Source: Aeromonas taiwanensis
GTDB lineage: Bacteria > Pseudomonadota > Gammaproteobacteria > Enterobacterales > Aeromonadaceae
Direction: 5' to 3'
Length of the DNA stretch: 64,000 nt
Assembly (NCBI RefSeq): GCF_000820165.1
Contig: NZ_CDDD01000008.1
Coordinates: forward strand, 62,001-126,000
Part shown: positions 26,478 to 37,633 of the stretch, in pieces
How the letters are laid out: every line of letters begins with the position of its first letter
How positions within the stretch are numbered: the first letter of the stretch is position 1
Made by a program: the position numbers and the translations under genes
The notes under the pieces: generated by a model
What the model was told of the DNA's origin: nothing
Databases searched by the model: none
What the model saw: only the letters and a program-made list of their open reading frames with translations

Positions 26478-27623
26478 ATGTACGCACTGACCCATTGCAC
26501 TCTCTACACCGGCAGCTGCGTGCTGACCGGTTATGGTGTGGTCATCGATGGCGACAAGATTGTCGCCATCTCCCGCGAGGCGGAGCTGCCTGCGAACCTC
26601 GAGCGGATTGACCTTAAGGGCGCCAACCTCAGCGCCGGCTTCATCGACGTCCAGCTCAACGGCTGCGGCGGCGTCATGTTCAACGGCCACATCACCACCC
26701 AGACCCTGGCCACCATGCAGGCGGCCAACCTGAAATCCGGCACCACCAGCTTCCTGCCGACCCTGATCACCAGCCCGGATGCGGACATGAAGCAGGCGGT
26801 GTCGGTTACCCGCGACTACATGGCGGCGCATCCCAACGAAGTCCTGGGCGTGCATCTGGAAGGCCCCTACACCAACCTCAAGCGCAAGGGGATCCACCCG
26901 GCCGAGCAGATCCGTCAGCCCGCTGACGAGATGATCGACTTCTTCTGCGCCAATGCGGATGCCATCGCCAAGATCACCCTGGCGCCGGAGCGCAACAAGC
27001 CCGAGCACATCCGCCGCCTGGTGGAGGCCGGCATTCTGGTCAGTGCCGGCCACACCGCCGCCAACTACGACCAGGCCATGGACGGTTTTGACAACGGCAT
27101 GCGCTTTGCGACCCACCTCTACAACGCCATGACCCCGACCCTGAACGGGCGCGAGCCCGGCGTGGTCGGCGCCATCTACGATCGCAAGGATGTCTATGCG
27201 GGCATCATCGTCGACGGCCACCACGTGCACTGGGCCAACGTGCGCCTGGCGCACCGGATGCTGGGGGAGAAACTGGTGCTGGTCACCGACGCCACCGCGG
27301 CGGCCGGGGCACCGGAAGGCTTTGAGAAATTTGATTTTTGCGGCGCAACCGTCTATTTCCGCGATGGTCAGTGCGTCGACGAGAATGGTACACTCGGCGG
27401 CTCCGCCCTCACCATGATCGAAGGGGTGGAGAATCTGGTCAAACAGGTCGGTTTGCCGCTCGACGAAGCACTGAGAATGGCCACTCTTTACCCCGCGCGC
27501 GCCATTGGATGGGACTCACGTCTCGGTAGTATCCAGGTCGGAAAAATTGCCAACCTCACCGTCTTTGATCAGGCCTTCACGGTCTGCGGGACCGTGGTTA
27601 ACGGACACTACACAACACAGTGA
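26478..27623 (+). CDS. nagA: N-acetylglucosamine-6-phosphate deacetylase
   Basis: 381 residues (E. coli 382). Removes the acetyl group from GlcNAc-6-P, giving the NagB substrate. Amidohydrolase fold with metal/catalytic residues Glu128 (HLEGP), His192 (AGHT), His213 (THLYNAM) and Asp271 (VTDAT). GAGGAGCCCCC precedes the ATG. The nagC ATG lies 4 bp after the stop. Confidence 0.97.
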   Translation: MYALTHCTLYTGSCVLTGYGVVIDGDKIVAISREAELPANLERIDLKGANLSAGFIDVQLNGCGGVMFNGHITTQTLATMQAANLKSGTTSFLPTLITSPDADMKQAVSVTRDYMAAHPNEVLGVHLEGPYTNLKRKGIHPAEQIRQPADEMIDFFCANADAIAKITLAPERNKPEHIRRLVEAGILVSAGHTAANYDQAMDGFDNGMRFATHLYNAMTPTLNGREPGVVGAIYDRKDVYAGIIVDGHHVHWANVRLAHRMLGEKLVLVTDATAAAGAPEGFEKFDFCGATVYFRDGQCVDENGTLGGSALTMIEGVENLVKQVGLPLDEALRMATLYPARAIGWDSRLGSIQVGKIANLTVFDQAFTVCGTVVNGHYTTQ

Positions 27624-27627
27624 CACT

Positions 27628-28842
27628 ATGACTGGCGGACAAATAGCAAACGTAGATCTCATCAAGCAGGTGAACAGTGCAGTCGTCTATCGGCTCATCG
27701 ACCTGCAGGGCCCCATCTCGCGGGTCAAAATTGCCGAGTTGAGTCAGCTGGCCCCGGCCAGCGTGACCAAGATAACCCGGCAACTGATCGAGCATGGGCT
27801 GATCAGGGAAACATCGCCGCAAGCCTCCACCGGCGGGCGCCGCGCCATCTCCCTGACCACCATCAAGCATCGCTTCCAGTTTGTCTCCGCCAAGCTTGGC
27901 CGCGGCTATCTGCAGCTCTCCCTGTATGACCTCGACGGCAAGGAGCTCGATCAGCACGTCACCCAGGTGACCGAGATCGAACAGCAACCCGTGGTCGACA
28001 TGCTGCTGCGGGAGATTGGCGCCTTCATCGACGCCAATCAGGATCGCAGCCGCAACCTCATCAGTATCGCGCTCACCATGCCGGGCCTGGTCAACCCGGA
28101 ATCCGGCATGGTCATCTACACCCCCACCTACCAGATCCGAAACCTGGGGCTCGCCAAGCTCCTGGAGCACCACTTCAACCTCCCCTGCTACGTGGGCAAC
28201 GACACCCGCTCGCTGGCACTGGCCGAACACTTCTTCGGCGAGTCCCGCGACTGCATGGACTCCATCCTGGTGAGCGTCCACCAGGGGACGGGATCTGGGA
28301 TCATCACCAAGGGCAAGGTGTTCCTCGGCCAGAACCGCAACGTCGGCGAGATCGGGCACATCCAGGTCGAGCCCCTCGGCAAGCGTTGCCACTGCGGCAA
28401 CTTCGGCTGCCTCGAGACCATCGCCTCCAACGAGGCCATCGTCGACAAGGTGAAGGAGCTCATCAGCCGCGGCCACCTGAGCTCGCTGCAGGAGAAGCAC
28501 ATCACCATCCAGGAGGTGTGCAAGGCGGCCCTGGCCGGCGACGAGCTGGCCCGCAGCGTGATCGAAAACGTGGGGGAACATCTTGGCCGCGCCATCGCCA
28601 TCACGGTCAACCTGTTCAACCCCCAGAAGGTGCTGATCGCCGGTGAAATCACCGCCGCCGAGGAGATCCTGATCCCGGCCATCCGCCGCTGCGTCGAGCA
28701 CCAGTCCCTGCCAAGCTTCCACCGTGGCCTGCCCATCGTGAAGGCCCGCTTCCAGAACCAGCCTACCATCGGCGGCTTCGCCCTGGTCAAGCGCTCCCTG
28801 CTGGAAGGGGATCTGCTGCAGATCATCATGGAGCAGAAGTAG
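27628..28842 (+). CDS. nagC: NagC, ROK-family repressor of GlcNAc metabolism
   Basis: 404 residues (E. coli 406). N-terminal helix-turn-helix (ISRVKIAELSQLAPASVTKI, about 30-50) and ROK sugar-kinase-like domain with the zinc-binding CHCGNFGCLE motif. It binds GlcNAc-6-P and releases its operators. The start is the ATG at 27628, four bases after nagA. An open frame runs further upstream inside nagA but is not protein-like. E. coli nagD does not follow; a strong terminator does. Confidence 0.95.
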   Translation: MTGGQIANVDLIKQVNSAVVYRLIDLQGPISRVKIAELSQLAPASVTKITRQLIEHGLIRETSPQASTGGRRAISLTTIKHRFQFVSAKLGRGYLQLSLYDLDGKELDQHVTQVTEIEQQPVVDMLLREIGAFIDANQDRSRNLISIALTMPGLVNPESGMVIYTPTYQIRNLGLAKLLEHHFNLPCYVGNDTRSLALAEHFFGESRDCMDSILVSVHQGTGSGIITKGKVFLGQNRNVGEIGHIQVEPLGKRCHCGNFGCLETIASNEAIVDKVKELISRGHLSSLQEKHITIQEVCKAALAGDELARSVIENVGEHLGRAIAITVNLFNPQKVLIAGEITAAEEILIPAIRRCVEHQSLPSFHRGLPIVKARFQNQPTIGGFALVKRSLLEGDLLQIIMEQK

Positions 28843-28861
28843 GGCCAAAGCCTTGAGAAAC

Positions 28862-28891
28862 AAAAACGGCAGCCTCTTGGCTGCCGTTTTT
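28862..28891. terminator. Terminator of nagBAC (and of convergent eptA)
   Basis: 13-bp stem AAAAACGGCAGCC (28862-28874) and GGCTGCCGTTTTT (28879-28891), TCTT loop. A and T tracts allow use in both directions. Confidence 0.93.
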
Positions 28892-28913
28892 TATTGTGTG
28901 CGTTTTTGCCGCA

Positions 28914-30539
28914 CTACCCTGCCCGGCAGGGTTTGAACACATCCAGCTTGCCGTCATACACCCGGGTCTGCACATCCATGATCCCCAGAATTGAATGGAA
29001 CAGGTTGTCGTGGGAGAAGCGCTTGGCGGTCGCCTCCTGTTGCAGGCAGTCCAGGTTCAACTGGCGATCCGCCTGCAGCTGGGGGGAGAACCAGGTCAGG
29101 AGCGGCACCCGGGTCTGATCGTCCGGCGCGAACTTGTAGGGTGTGCCGTGCAGGTAGAGCCCCATGGCCCCGAGGGATTCCCCGTGGTCGGAGAGGTAGA
29201 TCAACCCCACGTTGTACTCCTTCTCCAGGGTCTTGAGCTTGCCGATGAGCTCGGACAACACCTTGTCCGTGTAGCGGATGGTGTTGTCATAGGTGTTGAC
29301 CAGCTCTTCATTGGTGCAGTTTTCGATGTCGCTGCGCGGGCAGTCCGGCAGGAAGGCGCGATCGGCGGCCGGGTAGCGGCGATAATAGGTCGGACCGTGG
29401 CTGCCCATCAGGTGGAAGGCCACCAGCTTGCCGCCCTGCCCGCCCCGCATTCCGGCGATCTGCTCATCCAGTCCCTGCAACAGGACCTCGTCATGGCAGG
29501 CTTCCCCCTCGCAATATTGCGGGAACGCCTTGGGCTCGATCTCGATGGTGGGCACGTTCTTGCACACCCCCTTGCAGCCGCCGTCATTCTCCTTCCAGAG
29601 CACGGAGACACCGGCGTGTTGCAGCACGTCCAGCAGGCCGTCCCTGGACTTGGCCAGGGTCTCGTCATAGCCGCGACGGGTCAGGTTGGAGAACATGCAG
29701 GGCACCGAGACCGCGGTAGCGGTGCCGCAGGAGCGCACGTCCCTGAAGGAGACGAGGCCCTGCTCCTTCGCGGTAAAGCCGTTGGTTTCCTTCTGGTAGC
29801 CGTTGAGGGAGTAGTTCTGGCTGCGGGCCGTCTCCCCCACCACCAGGAACATCAGGGTCGGCTTGTCGCTCTTGGCCACTATCCTGGCATCGGTGCCAAT
29901 CTGCTCATAGGGGATGGGGGTGGCGAAGACGATGTCCCGGAAGTAGCGATAGACGCCGCGCACATAGTTGGAGGGCACGATCTCTTTGACGATGTTGTGG
30001 TTGTTGCGCCCGACCGAGGCGTAATCCTGGTAGTAGAGGGCGCCGACCCCGAGCAGGAACAGCAGGGAGCAGGCGATGCCGCCGAGGCGCAGCCCCAGCC
30101 CCTTGTACCAGCGGCTCGGGTAGTCAATGCGGATCCAGAGCAGGCAGAGTACGGGCAGCACGCCGGTCAGCAGGAACCAGAGCATGACAGACCCGTTGAG
30201 GTAGGAGCCCGCTTCCCCGCTGTTGGTCTCGATGATGTTCTGCACCATGCCCACGTCGAAGATGACCCCGTATTTGAGCATGGCGTAGCTGGCCAGCGAG
30301 CCGGTCAGGATCAACAGGGTAAAGAAGGGCTTGAGCAGGTATCGAAAGGTGAACGGCAGAAAGACCGCGTTGAGGGCGGCGATCAACACGAAGGGGATGG
30401 AGAGCACGAACCCCGCCTTCACATGCTCGAGGGCGGTGAGGATACGGTAGAAGTGCATAAAAATGGGCCAGTTGAAGAGCAGTGCAAAGAGCAGCACCAG
30501 CAACAGATTGACCTTCATCACTCCCAGAGTGAGACGCAT
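28914..30539 (-). CDS. eptA: Lipid A phosphoethanolamine transferase, EptA/MCR-3-like
   Basis: 541 residues. Transfers phosphoethanolamine from phosphatidylethanolamine to lipid A at the periplasmic face, lowering affinity for cationic peptides such as polymyxins. Five N-terminal helices (about 12-30, 43-62, 70-88, 118-138 and 152-170) precede the soluble sulfatase-fold domain. The nucleophile is Thr275 in CGTATAVSVPCMFSN. Metal ligands fit Glu236 (GETARS) and the DHGES/LHG motifs, and several Cys pairs should form disulfides. From memory it matches MCR-3 in length and in long motif stretches, so it belongs to the Aeromonas intrinsic group rather than MCR-1. No dgkA neighbour. A PmrA-box match lies 131 bp upstream. 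Confidence 0.93.
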   Translation of the reverse strand: MRLTLGVMKVNLLLVLLFALLFNWPIFMHFYRILTALEHVKAGFVLSIPFVLIAALNAVFLPFTFRYLLKPFFTLLILTGSLASYAMLKYGVIFDVGMVQNIIETNSGEAGSYLNGSVMLWFLLTGVLPVLCLLWIRIDYPSRWYKGLGLRLGGIACSLLFLLGVGALYYQDYASVGRNNHNIVKEIVPSNYVRGVYRYFRDIVFATPIPYEQIGTDARIVAKSDKPTLMFLVVGETARSQNYSLNGYQKETNGFTAKEQGLVSFRDVRSCGTATAVSVPCMFSNLTRRGYDETLAKSRDGLLDVLQHAGVSVLWKENDGGCKGVCKNVPTIEIEPKAFPQYCEGEACHDEVLLQGLDEQIAGMRGGQGGKLVAFHLMGSHGPTYYRRYPAADRAFLPDCPRSDIENCTNEELVNTYDNTIRYTDKVLSELIGKLKTLEKEYNVGLIYLSDHGESLGAMGLYLHGTPYKFAPDDQTRVPLLTWFSPQLQADRQLNLDCLQQEATAKRFSHDNLFHSILGIMDVQTRVYDGKLDVFKPCRAG

Positions 30540-30653
30540 AGAGAGACTCCGACAAACCAGTGATTTCTGAAGCCTTGCAAGGAGGCTCCGTTGTGCGCAT
30601 CCCCTCCCTCTTCCCGAGTGGAGCGATGACCGGAGCGGCCAGGATGCAAGCTG

Positions 30654-30686
30654 ATCCTAGAGGGGCAAACTTAAGCGGACATTAAG
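30654..30686 (-). promoter_or_regulatory. Candidate PmrA box and -10 of eptA
   Basis: On the minus strand CTTAAT-GTCCG-CTTAAG (30686-30670) fits the PmrA consensus YTTAAK-N5-YTTAAK completely. A TAGGAT -10-like hexamer follows at 30659-30654. The -35 region is weak, as expected for an activator-dependent promoter. Confidence 0.65.
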
Positions 30687-30730
30687 GGAGGTGGCGCGCA
30701 GAAAAGCGGGAGCAGGCAGAGTCTGGCGAA

Positions 30731-30759
30731 TAAAAAAACGGCAGCCTGTGGCTGCCGTT
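30731..30759 (-). terminator. Terminator of yebC
   Basis: 10-bp stem AACGGCAGCC (30737-30746) and GGCTGCCGTT (30750-30759). On the minus strand the stem runs into a T-run. Confidence 0.85.
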
Positions 30760-30847
30760 GTTGGTGCGGGTTGCGAGGTGGACGCTCAGGGACGTTGCCG
30801 CCTCGCCGAAGGGGGATGCCGCCATTGCGGCCCCCTCCAGGGCGGGA

Positions 30848-31588
30848 TTACAGGGTCGCCGCCACTTCGTCGGAGATGGAGCCGTTGTGGTACACCTCCT
30901 GCACGTCGTCCAGATCTTCCAGCATGTCGATGAGGCGCATCAGCTTGGGGGCGGTCTCCGCATCCAGCTCCGCCTCGGTGGAGGCGATCATGGTCACTTC
31001 GGCGCTCTCGGGCTTGAAGCCGGCGGCTTCCAGACCGTCCAGCACGGTGCCGAAGTCGTTCGGGGTGGTGTACACCTCGATGGTGCCGTCTTCTTCGGTC
31101 ACCACGTCGTCGGCACCCGCTTCCAGGGCGGCGTCCATCAGGGCATCTTCATCGGCACCCACGAAGGTCAATACGCCCTTCTTGGTGAACAGATAGGCCA
31201 CGGAGCCGTCGGTCCCCAGGTTGCCGCCGCACTTGCTGAAGGCGTGACGCACTTCGGCCACGGTGCGGTTGCGGTTGTCGGTCAGGCACTCCACCATGAC
31301 GGCGGAACCGGCTGGGCCGTAACCTTCGTACACGATGGTCTCGAGCTGTTCGCCGTCACCACCGCCGGCGCCACGCTGGATGGCACGGTTGATGGTGTCA
31401 CGGGTCATGTTGCTGGTCAGGGCGGCGGCCACCGCGGCACGCAGGCGCGGGTTGTTGGCCGGGTCGGCATCACCCAGACGCGCGGAGGTGGTGATTTCGC
31501 GGATCAGCTTGGTGAAGATCTTGCCGCGCTTGGCGTCTTGCGCCGCCTTGCGGTGTTTGATGTTGGCCCATTTACTGTGACCTGCCAT
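30848..31588 (-). CDS. yebC: YebC/PmpR-family protein
   Basis: 246 residues, standard for the family. Begins with the invariant [14 protein letters not shown], then [11 protein letters not shown] and [12 protein letters not shown]. Family members have been reported as DNA-binding regulators and, more recently, as translation factors easing ribosome stalling at prolines. Cytoplasmic. It lies 104 bp downstream of aspS. In E. coli yebC is followed by ruvC, whereas here the next gene is eptA. Confidence 0.96.
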   Translation of the reverse strand: MAGHSKWANIKHRKAAQDAKRGKIFTKLIREITTSARLGDADPANNPRLRAAVAAALTSNMTRDTINRAIQRGAGGGDGEQLETIVYEGYGPAGSAVMVECLTDNRNRTVAEVRHAFSKCGGNLGTDGSVAYLFTKKGVLTFVGADEDALMDAALEAGADDVVTEEDGTIEVYTTPNDFGTVLDGLEAAGFKPESAEVTMIASTEAELDAETAPKLMRLIDMLEDLDDVQEVYHNGSISDEVAATL

Positions 31589-31654
31589 AGGGACTCTCCG
31601 TTATAGTTTGAAATTTCAGTAACACAGGTTGCGACTGCGCGGGGGGAAACGGGA

Positions 31655-31676
31655 AAGGCCGCATTGCTGCGGCCTT
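31655..31676 (-). terminator. Hairpin after aspS
   Basis: Stem AAGGCCGCA (31655-31663) and TGCGGCCTT (31668-31676), loop TTGC. On the minus strand only a short T-run follows, so termination may be partial. Confidence 0.6.
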
Positions 31677-31692
31677 CGGTGCCTGTGAAGGC

Positions 31693-33459
31693 TTATTCGT
31701 CGCCCTTGACGGTGGTCGCAATCGCCAGCTCGCCCAGTTGGGCCGGGTTGGCAAAACTCGGGGCATCTGTCATCAGACAGGCGGCCGCAGTGGTTTTCGG
31801 GAAGGCGATGACATCCCGGATGTTGTCGGTACCGGTCAACAGCATGCTGAGGCGATCCAGACCGAACGCCAGGCCGGCGTGGGGCGGGGTGCCGTATTTC
31901 AGGGCATCCAGCAGGAAGCCGAACTTCAGGCGCTGCTCGTCCGGGGTGATCCCCAGGATGTCGAACACGGTGGACTGCATCTCGCTGTTGTGGATACGGA
32001 CTGAACCGCCACCCACTTCGTAGCCGTTGATCACCATGTCGTAGGCATTGGCGTAGGCACCCAGCGGGTTGGCCTTGAGCTCGTCCGGGCCCAGGTTGCT
32101 CGGCGCGGTGAAGGGGTGGTGCATGGCAGCCAGACCGCCTTCGCCATCTTCCTCGAACATGGGGAAGTCGATGACCCACAGGGGCTTCCAGACGTTCTCC
32201 ACCAGGCCCAGATCGCGGCCCACCTTCAGACGCAGGGCGCCCATGGCGTCGCACACCACCTTCTTGGAGTCGGCGCCGAAGAAGATGATGTCGCCATCCA
32301 TCGCACCGGTGCGGGCCAGGATCTCGCGCACGATGGCGTCGGAGAGGAACTTGGCCACCGGAGACTGCACGCCTTCGATGCCGTTGGCCGCTTCGTTGAC
32401 CTTCATCCAGGCCAGGCCCTTGGCACCGTAGATGCCGACAAACTTGGTGTACTCGTCGATCTGCTTGCGAGAGAGCTCGGCGCCGCCCGGCACTTTCAGA
32501 GCCGCCACGCGGCCTTTCGGATCGTTGGCGGGGCCCGCGAACACGGCGAACTCGACGGAGGTCAGCAGATCAGCCACATCCACCAGCTCCATCGGCAAAC
32601 GCAGGTCCGGCTTGTCGGAGCCGAAACGACGCATGGCTTCGTCGAAGGTCATGATGGGGAAGTCGCCCAGATCCACGTTCAGGATGTGCAGCCACAGCTT
32701 GCGGATCATCTCTTCCATGATCTCACGCACCTGGGGCGCGGTCATGAAGGAGGTCTCCACGTCGATCTGGGTGAATTCCGGCTGGCGGTCGGCACGCAGG
32801 TCTTCGTCGCGGAAGCACTTGACGATCTGGTAGTAGCGGTCAAAGCCGGACATCATCAGCAGCTGCTTGAACAGCTGGGGGGACTGCGGCAGGGCATAGA
32901 ACTTGCCCTTGTGCACGCGGCTCGGCACCAGGTAGTCACGGGCCCCTTCCGGAGTGGCCTTGGTCAGCATCGGGGTCTCGATGTCGAGGAAGCCGTGCTC
33001 GTCCATGAAGCGACGCACGAAGGCACTGGCCTTGGCGCGGGTCTTCAGGTACTTGGCCATCTCGGGACGGCGCAGGTCCAGGTAGCGGTACTTGAGGCTC
33101 ACCTCTTCGCTGTTGACCTGGTTGAAGTCCAGCGGCAGCGGCTCGGCACGGTTGATGATGGTGAGCTCGTGGGCGAACACCTCGATGGCGCCGGTGGCCA
33201 TGTCGCTGTTGCGCTGTGACTCCGGACGGGTGCGCACCACGCCGGTCACCTGGATGCAGAACTCGCCGCGCAGCTCGGAGGCCAGGGCAAAGGCGTCCGG
33301 CTTGTCCGGATCGAAGAACACCTGCACGATGCCTTCACGATCGCGCATGTCGATAAAGATGAGGCCGCCGAGATCACGACGACGATGGACCCAACCGCAC
33401 AATGTAATGGTCTGCCCGGCATGGGCCTCATTGACCTGTCCGCAATAGATAGAGCGCAT
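31693..33459 (-). CDS. aspS: Aspartyl-tRNA synthetase
   Basis: 588 residues (E. coli 590). Class II synthetase. An N-terminal OB-fold anticodon domain (1-105) leads to the catalytic core with motif 2 around [16 protein letters not shown] and motif 3 [13 protein letters not shown] near the C-terminus. A GAD insertion domain (about 290-410) marks the bacterial type. The long upstream gap separates it from the divergent YecE-like gene. AspS, YecE and CmoAB are also grouped in E. coli. Confidence 0.97.
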   Translation of the reverse strand: MRSIYCGQVNEAHAGQTITLCGWVHRRRDLGGLIFIDMRDREGIVQVFFDPDKPDAFALASELRGEFCIQVTGVVRTRPESQRNSDMATGAIEVFAHELTIINRAEPLPLDFNQVNSEEVSLKYRYLDLRRPEMAKYLKTRAKASAFVRRFMDEHGFLDIETPMLTKATPEGARDYLVPSRVHKGKFYALPQSPQLFKQLLMMSGFDRYYQIVKCFRDEDLRADRQPEFTQIDVETSFMTAPQVREIMEEMIRKLWLHILNVDLGDFPIMTFDEAMRRFGSDKPDLRLPMELVDVADLLTSVEFAVFAGPANDPKGRVAALKVPGGAELSRKQIDEYTKFVGIYGAKGLAWMKVNEAANGIEGVQSPVAKFLSDAIVREILARTGAMDGDIIFFGADSKKVVCDAMGALRLKVGRDLGLVENVWKPLWVIDFPMFEEDGEGGLAAMHHPFTAPSNLGPDELKANPLGAYANAYDMVINGYEVGGGSVRIHNSEMQSTVFDILGITPDEQRLKFGFLLDALKYGTPPHAGLAFGLDRLSMLLTGTDNIRDVIAFPKTTAAACLMTDAPSFANPAQLGELAIATTVKGDE

Positions 33460-33888
33460 GGACTTCTTCCTTCGAAATGGTAGAGAGACGGTTCATCCTG
33501 GGTCGCCGGGCACGACTGGCAAGCACCGTCTGTCTCACAGCTGGCCAGATCCTGCTTCTTGCCCGGTTTGAAATCTGTCTCGGGTCGTCCGGCTCCCCGA
33601 GCCGGACTCTTGCCGCCAATGCCGGCGCGTCCCCGCGATCCCGGCGGGATGACGAATGGGGGCGAAGGCGTTGGCAAGCGTCGTTGTCTGGCAACTGCCG
33701 GGCCGCGATCATCGCCACCCGGGGTGGACGGCCGCGCGCGTCACAACAATTTGGCAAACAAAAGGGTTGGCATTATAGAGGAAAACCTCCATTTGGGTAA
33801 AATGGCCCGCAGCCTCCTTTGCCCTGTTTTTTGTTGTTCTCGCGCAAAAAGGAGGAGAAACCCCCTCACCACGCAGACAGGAACCGTC
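33460..33888. other. Divergent promoter region aspS / yecE-like (429 bp)
   Basis: A good sigma-70 promoter for the rightward gene is listed separately. The rest is GC-rich and carries open frames in several registers, none with a ribosome-binding site and typical composition. No RNA gene recognised. Confidence 0.5.
33751..33779 (+). promoter_or_regulatory. Sigma-70-type promoter of the yecE-like gene
   Basis: TTGGCA (33751-33756), 17-bp spacer, TATAGA (33774-33779). The ATG is 110 bp downstream, giving a long leader. Confidence 0.65.
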
Positions 33889-34737
33889 ATGAGCCTCTAT
33901 TTGGGCCTGCCCCAGTGGTCACATCCGGCCTGGCCCGGTCAACTTCTGGGCATGAATGTCAAACCCGCCGAACACCTCGCCCACTACGCCCGGGTGTTCA
34001 ACACCGTGGAGGGCAACACCACCTTCTACGCCTCGCCGACCCCGGAGACGGTGCAGCGCTGGGCCGATGCGGTTCCCGCCCACTTTCGCTTCAGCTTCAA
34101 GTTTCCGCAGGCCATCAGCCACCAGAGCGATCTGGTGAGCGCGGACAAACAGGTCAGCGACTTTATCCGCCTGCTGGCCCCCCTGCACGACAAGCTGGGG
34201 CTGCTCAAGCTGCAACTGCCCGCCCGCTTCGGCCCCGACGGGCTGCCACGCCTGCAGGCCTTCTTCGAGCGCCTGCCGGGGGAGTTTCGCTACGCTCTCG
34301 AGGTGCGCCACCCGGACTTCTTCGCCAAGGGGGAGGCCGAGCGTGCCCTCAACCGGATGCTGATGGAGAAGGGGGTGAACCGCATCATGCTCGACAGCCG
34401 GCCGCTCTTCTCGGTGCCCGCCACCTCGGCCGCCCTGGTGGATGCCCAGGGCAAGAAGCCAAGGCTACCGGTGCACCTGCTGGCCACCGCCAGCGCCCCC
34501 GTGGTGCGGCTCATCGGCCTGCCGGATCCCGCCGCCAACCACCCCTTCCTGCCGGGCTGGCTCCCCCGCTGGCAGCAGTGGCTGGCCGAGGGGAAGGATC
34601 TCTACCTCTTCATCCACACCGCCGACAACGTCCAGGCCCCCGCACTGGCCCGCCAGGTGACCCGTCTGCTGGGGCAAGAGATGGCCCCCTGGCCGGGAGA
34701 AAACGATCGCGCGCACCAGGGTGTGCTGCCCTTTTGA
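33889..34737 (+). CDS. yecE: DUF72 family protein, YecE-like
   Basis: 282 residues of the DUF72 TIM-barrel family: YLGLPQWSHPAWPG at the start, FNTVEGNTTFYASP, FRFSFKFPQAISH and YALEVRHPDFF. The family has no established reaction. The start is the ATG at 33889 with AGGA upstream. The frame is open far upstream but that part does not resemble protein. Position between aspS and cmoA matches E. coli yecE, which supports the symbol. Confidence 0.88.
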   Translation: MSLYLGLPQWSHPAWPGQLLGMNVKPAEHLAHYARVFNTVEGNTTFYASPTPETVQRWADAVPAHFRFSFKFPQAISHQSDLVSADKQVSDFIRLLAPLHDKLGLLKLQLPARFGPDGLPRLQAFFERLPGEFRYALEVRHPDFFAKGEAERALNRMLMEKGVNRIMLDSRPLFSVPATSAALVDAQGKKPRLPVHLLATASAPVVRLIGLPDPAANHPFLPGWLPRWQQWLAEGKDLYLFIHTADNVQAPALARQVTRLLGQEMAPWPGENDRAHQGVLPF

Positions 34738-36789
<2,052 letters not shown>

Positions 36790-36841
36790 CCGATGGCGGC
36801 TGTGGAAGTTACACTGACCCAATTCCAGGAAGCACAGTTAA

Positions 36842-37630
36842 ATGAATGACATGAAAAGCAAATTAAAAGGAATGACCCTGCTCTCCCTGCTCAGTCTCGG
36901 CGGGTGTGTCAGTATGGAAAAAGCCCCCCCGGTCCCGACCCTGACGCTGGCCGAGCTGCGCAACGAGATTGCCCTGAGCGAGCAACGCCTGCAAACATCC
37001 ATGGAACAGCAACAGAAGCAGTACGTGCAGCAACAGCACCTGCTGGTTCAGCTCAACACCGATGTCACCAACATGAAAGAGTCCGTGAACAAAGTCGACA
37101 GCAAGCTCGATCAACTGCCGCCAGAGCCGCCCAAGGCCATGCCCATCCCCACCGAGAAGTGCCCAGCCCCGAGCCAGGGTCACACGGTCGACGGCAAGCT
37201 GCTGGTGGGTGAAGCCGAGTGGATCTGGGTTGACGCCGCCAACGACGCCTTCCAGGCCCGGGTCGATACCGGTGCCACCACCTCCTCCATCAGCGCCCAG
37301 GAGATCACCATCTTCGAGCGCAACGGCAAGAACTGGGTGCGCTTCTTCCTGAGCCACCAGGAGATGGACGACAAGATCCAGATCGAGGCGCCTCTGGTGC
37401 GCCACGTGCGGGTGCGCCAGGCCTCCGCCGACGACCTCGACCGCCGTCCCGTGGTGCGCCTCACCGTGCGCATCGGCGACATGACCGAGAAGGCCGAGTT
37501 TACCCTGAAAGACCGCAGCGACATGACCTTCCCCGTGCTGCTGGGCCGTGAGTTCCTCAAAGACATCGCCGTGGTCGACGTGGCCCGCGAATATATCCAA
37601 CCCAAACCCAAGCTCAAGGATGTGAAATAA
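36842..37630 (+). CDS. Lipoprotein with retropepsin-like protease domain (RimB/'ATP-dependent zinc protease' family)
   Basis: 262 residues. Lipoprotein signal with lipobox LGGC (Cys22, next residue Val). A coiled-coil-prone Gln/Met-rich stretch follows at about 38-90 and then the protease domain at about 115-255. The domain has the aspartyl-protease motif DTGATTSS (142-149) and the partner-like LLGREFL near the C-terminus. The family is often labelled a zinc protease, but the motif visible is retroviral-aspartyl-type. It leads a three-gene cassette: the 7TM gene starts 3 nt after the stop. Probably periplasmic and membrane-tethered. The substrate is unknown, and I infer it is the product or target of the ligase encoded third. 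Confidence 0.82.
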   Translation: MNDMKSKLKGMTLLSLLSLGGCVSMEKAPPVPTLTLAELRNEIALSEQRLQTSMEQQQKQYVQQQHLLVQLNTDVTNMKESVNKVDSKLDQLPPEPPKAMPIPTEKCPAPSQGHTVDGKLLVGEAEWIWVDAANDAFQARVDTGATTSSISAQEITIFERNGKNWVRFFLSHQEMDDKIQIEAPLVRHVRVRQASADDLDRRPVVRLTVRIGDMTEKAEFTLKDRSDMTFPVLLGREFLKDIAVVDVAREYIQPKPKLKDVK

Positions 37631-37633
37631 TCC

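Larger units (their letters stand above)
30540..30847. other. Region between yebC and eptA (308 bp)
   Basis: Holds the yebC terminator (30731-30759) and the eptA promoter with a PmrA-box match (30670-30686). No protein-coding frame recognised. Confidence 0.6.

Noticed and set aside
28914-30539. Recently acquired mobile mcr gene
   Set aside because: No insertion sequence, transposase, dgkA or target-site duplication around it; base composition matches the neighbours.
33460-33888. RNA gene in the aspS upstream gap
   Set aside because: No cloverleaf arms, CCA end or conserved GTTCGAATC-like box was found.
36842-37630. Zinc protease function for the lipoprotein
   Set aside because: No HExxH is visible. 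The only catalytic motif is DTGA, as in aspartyl proteases.
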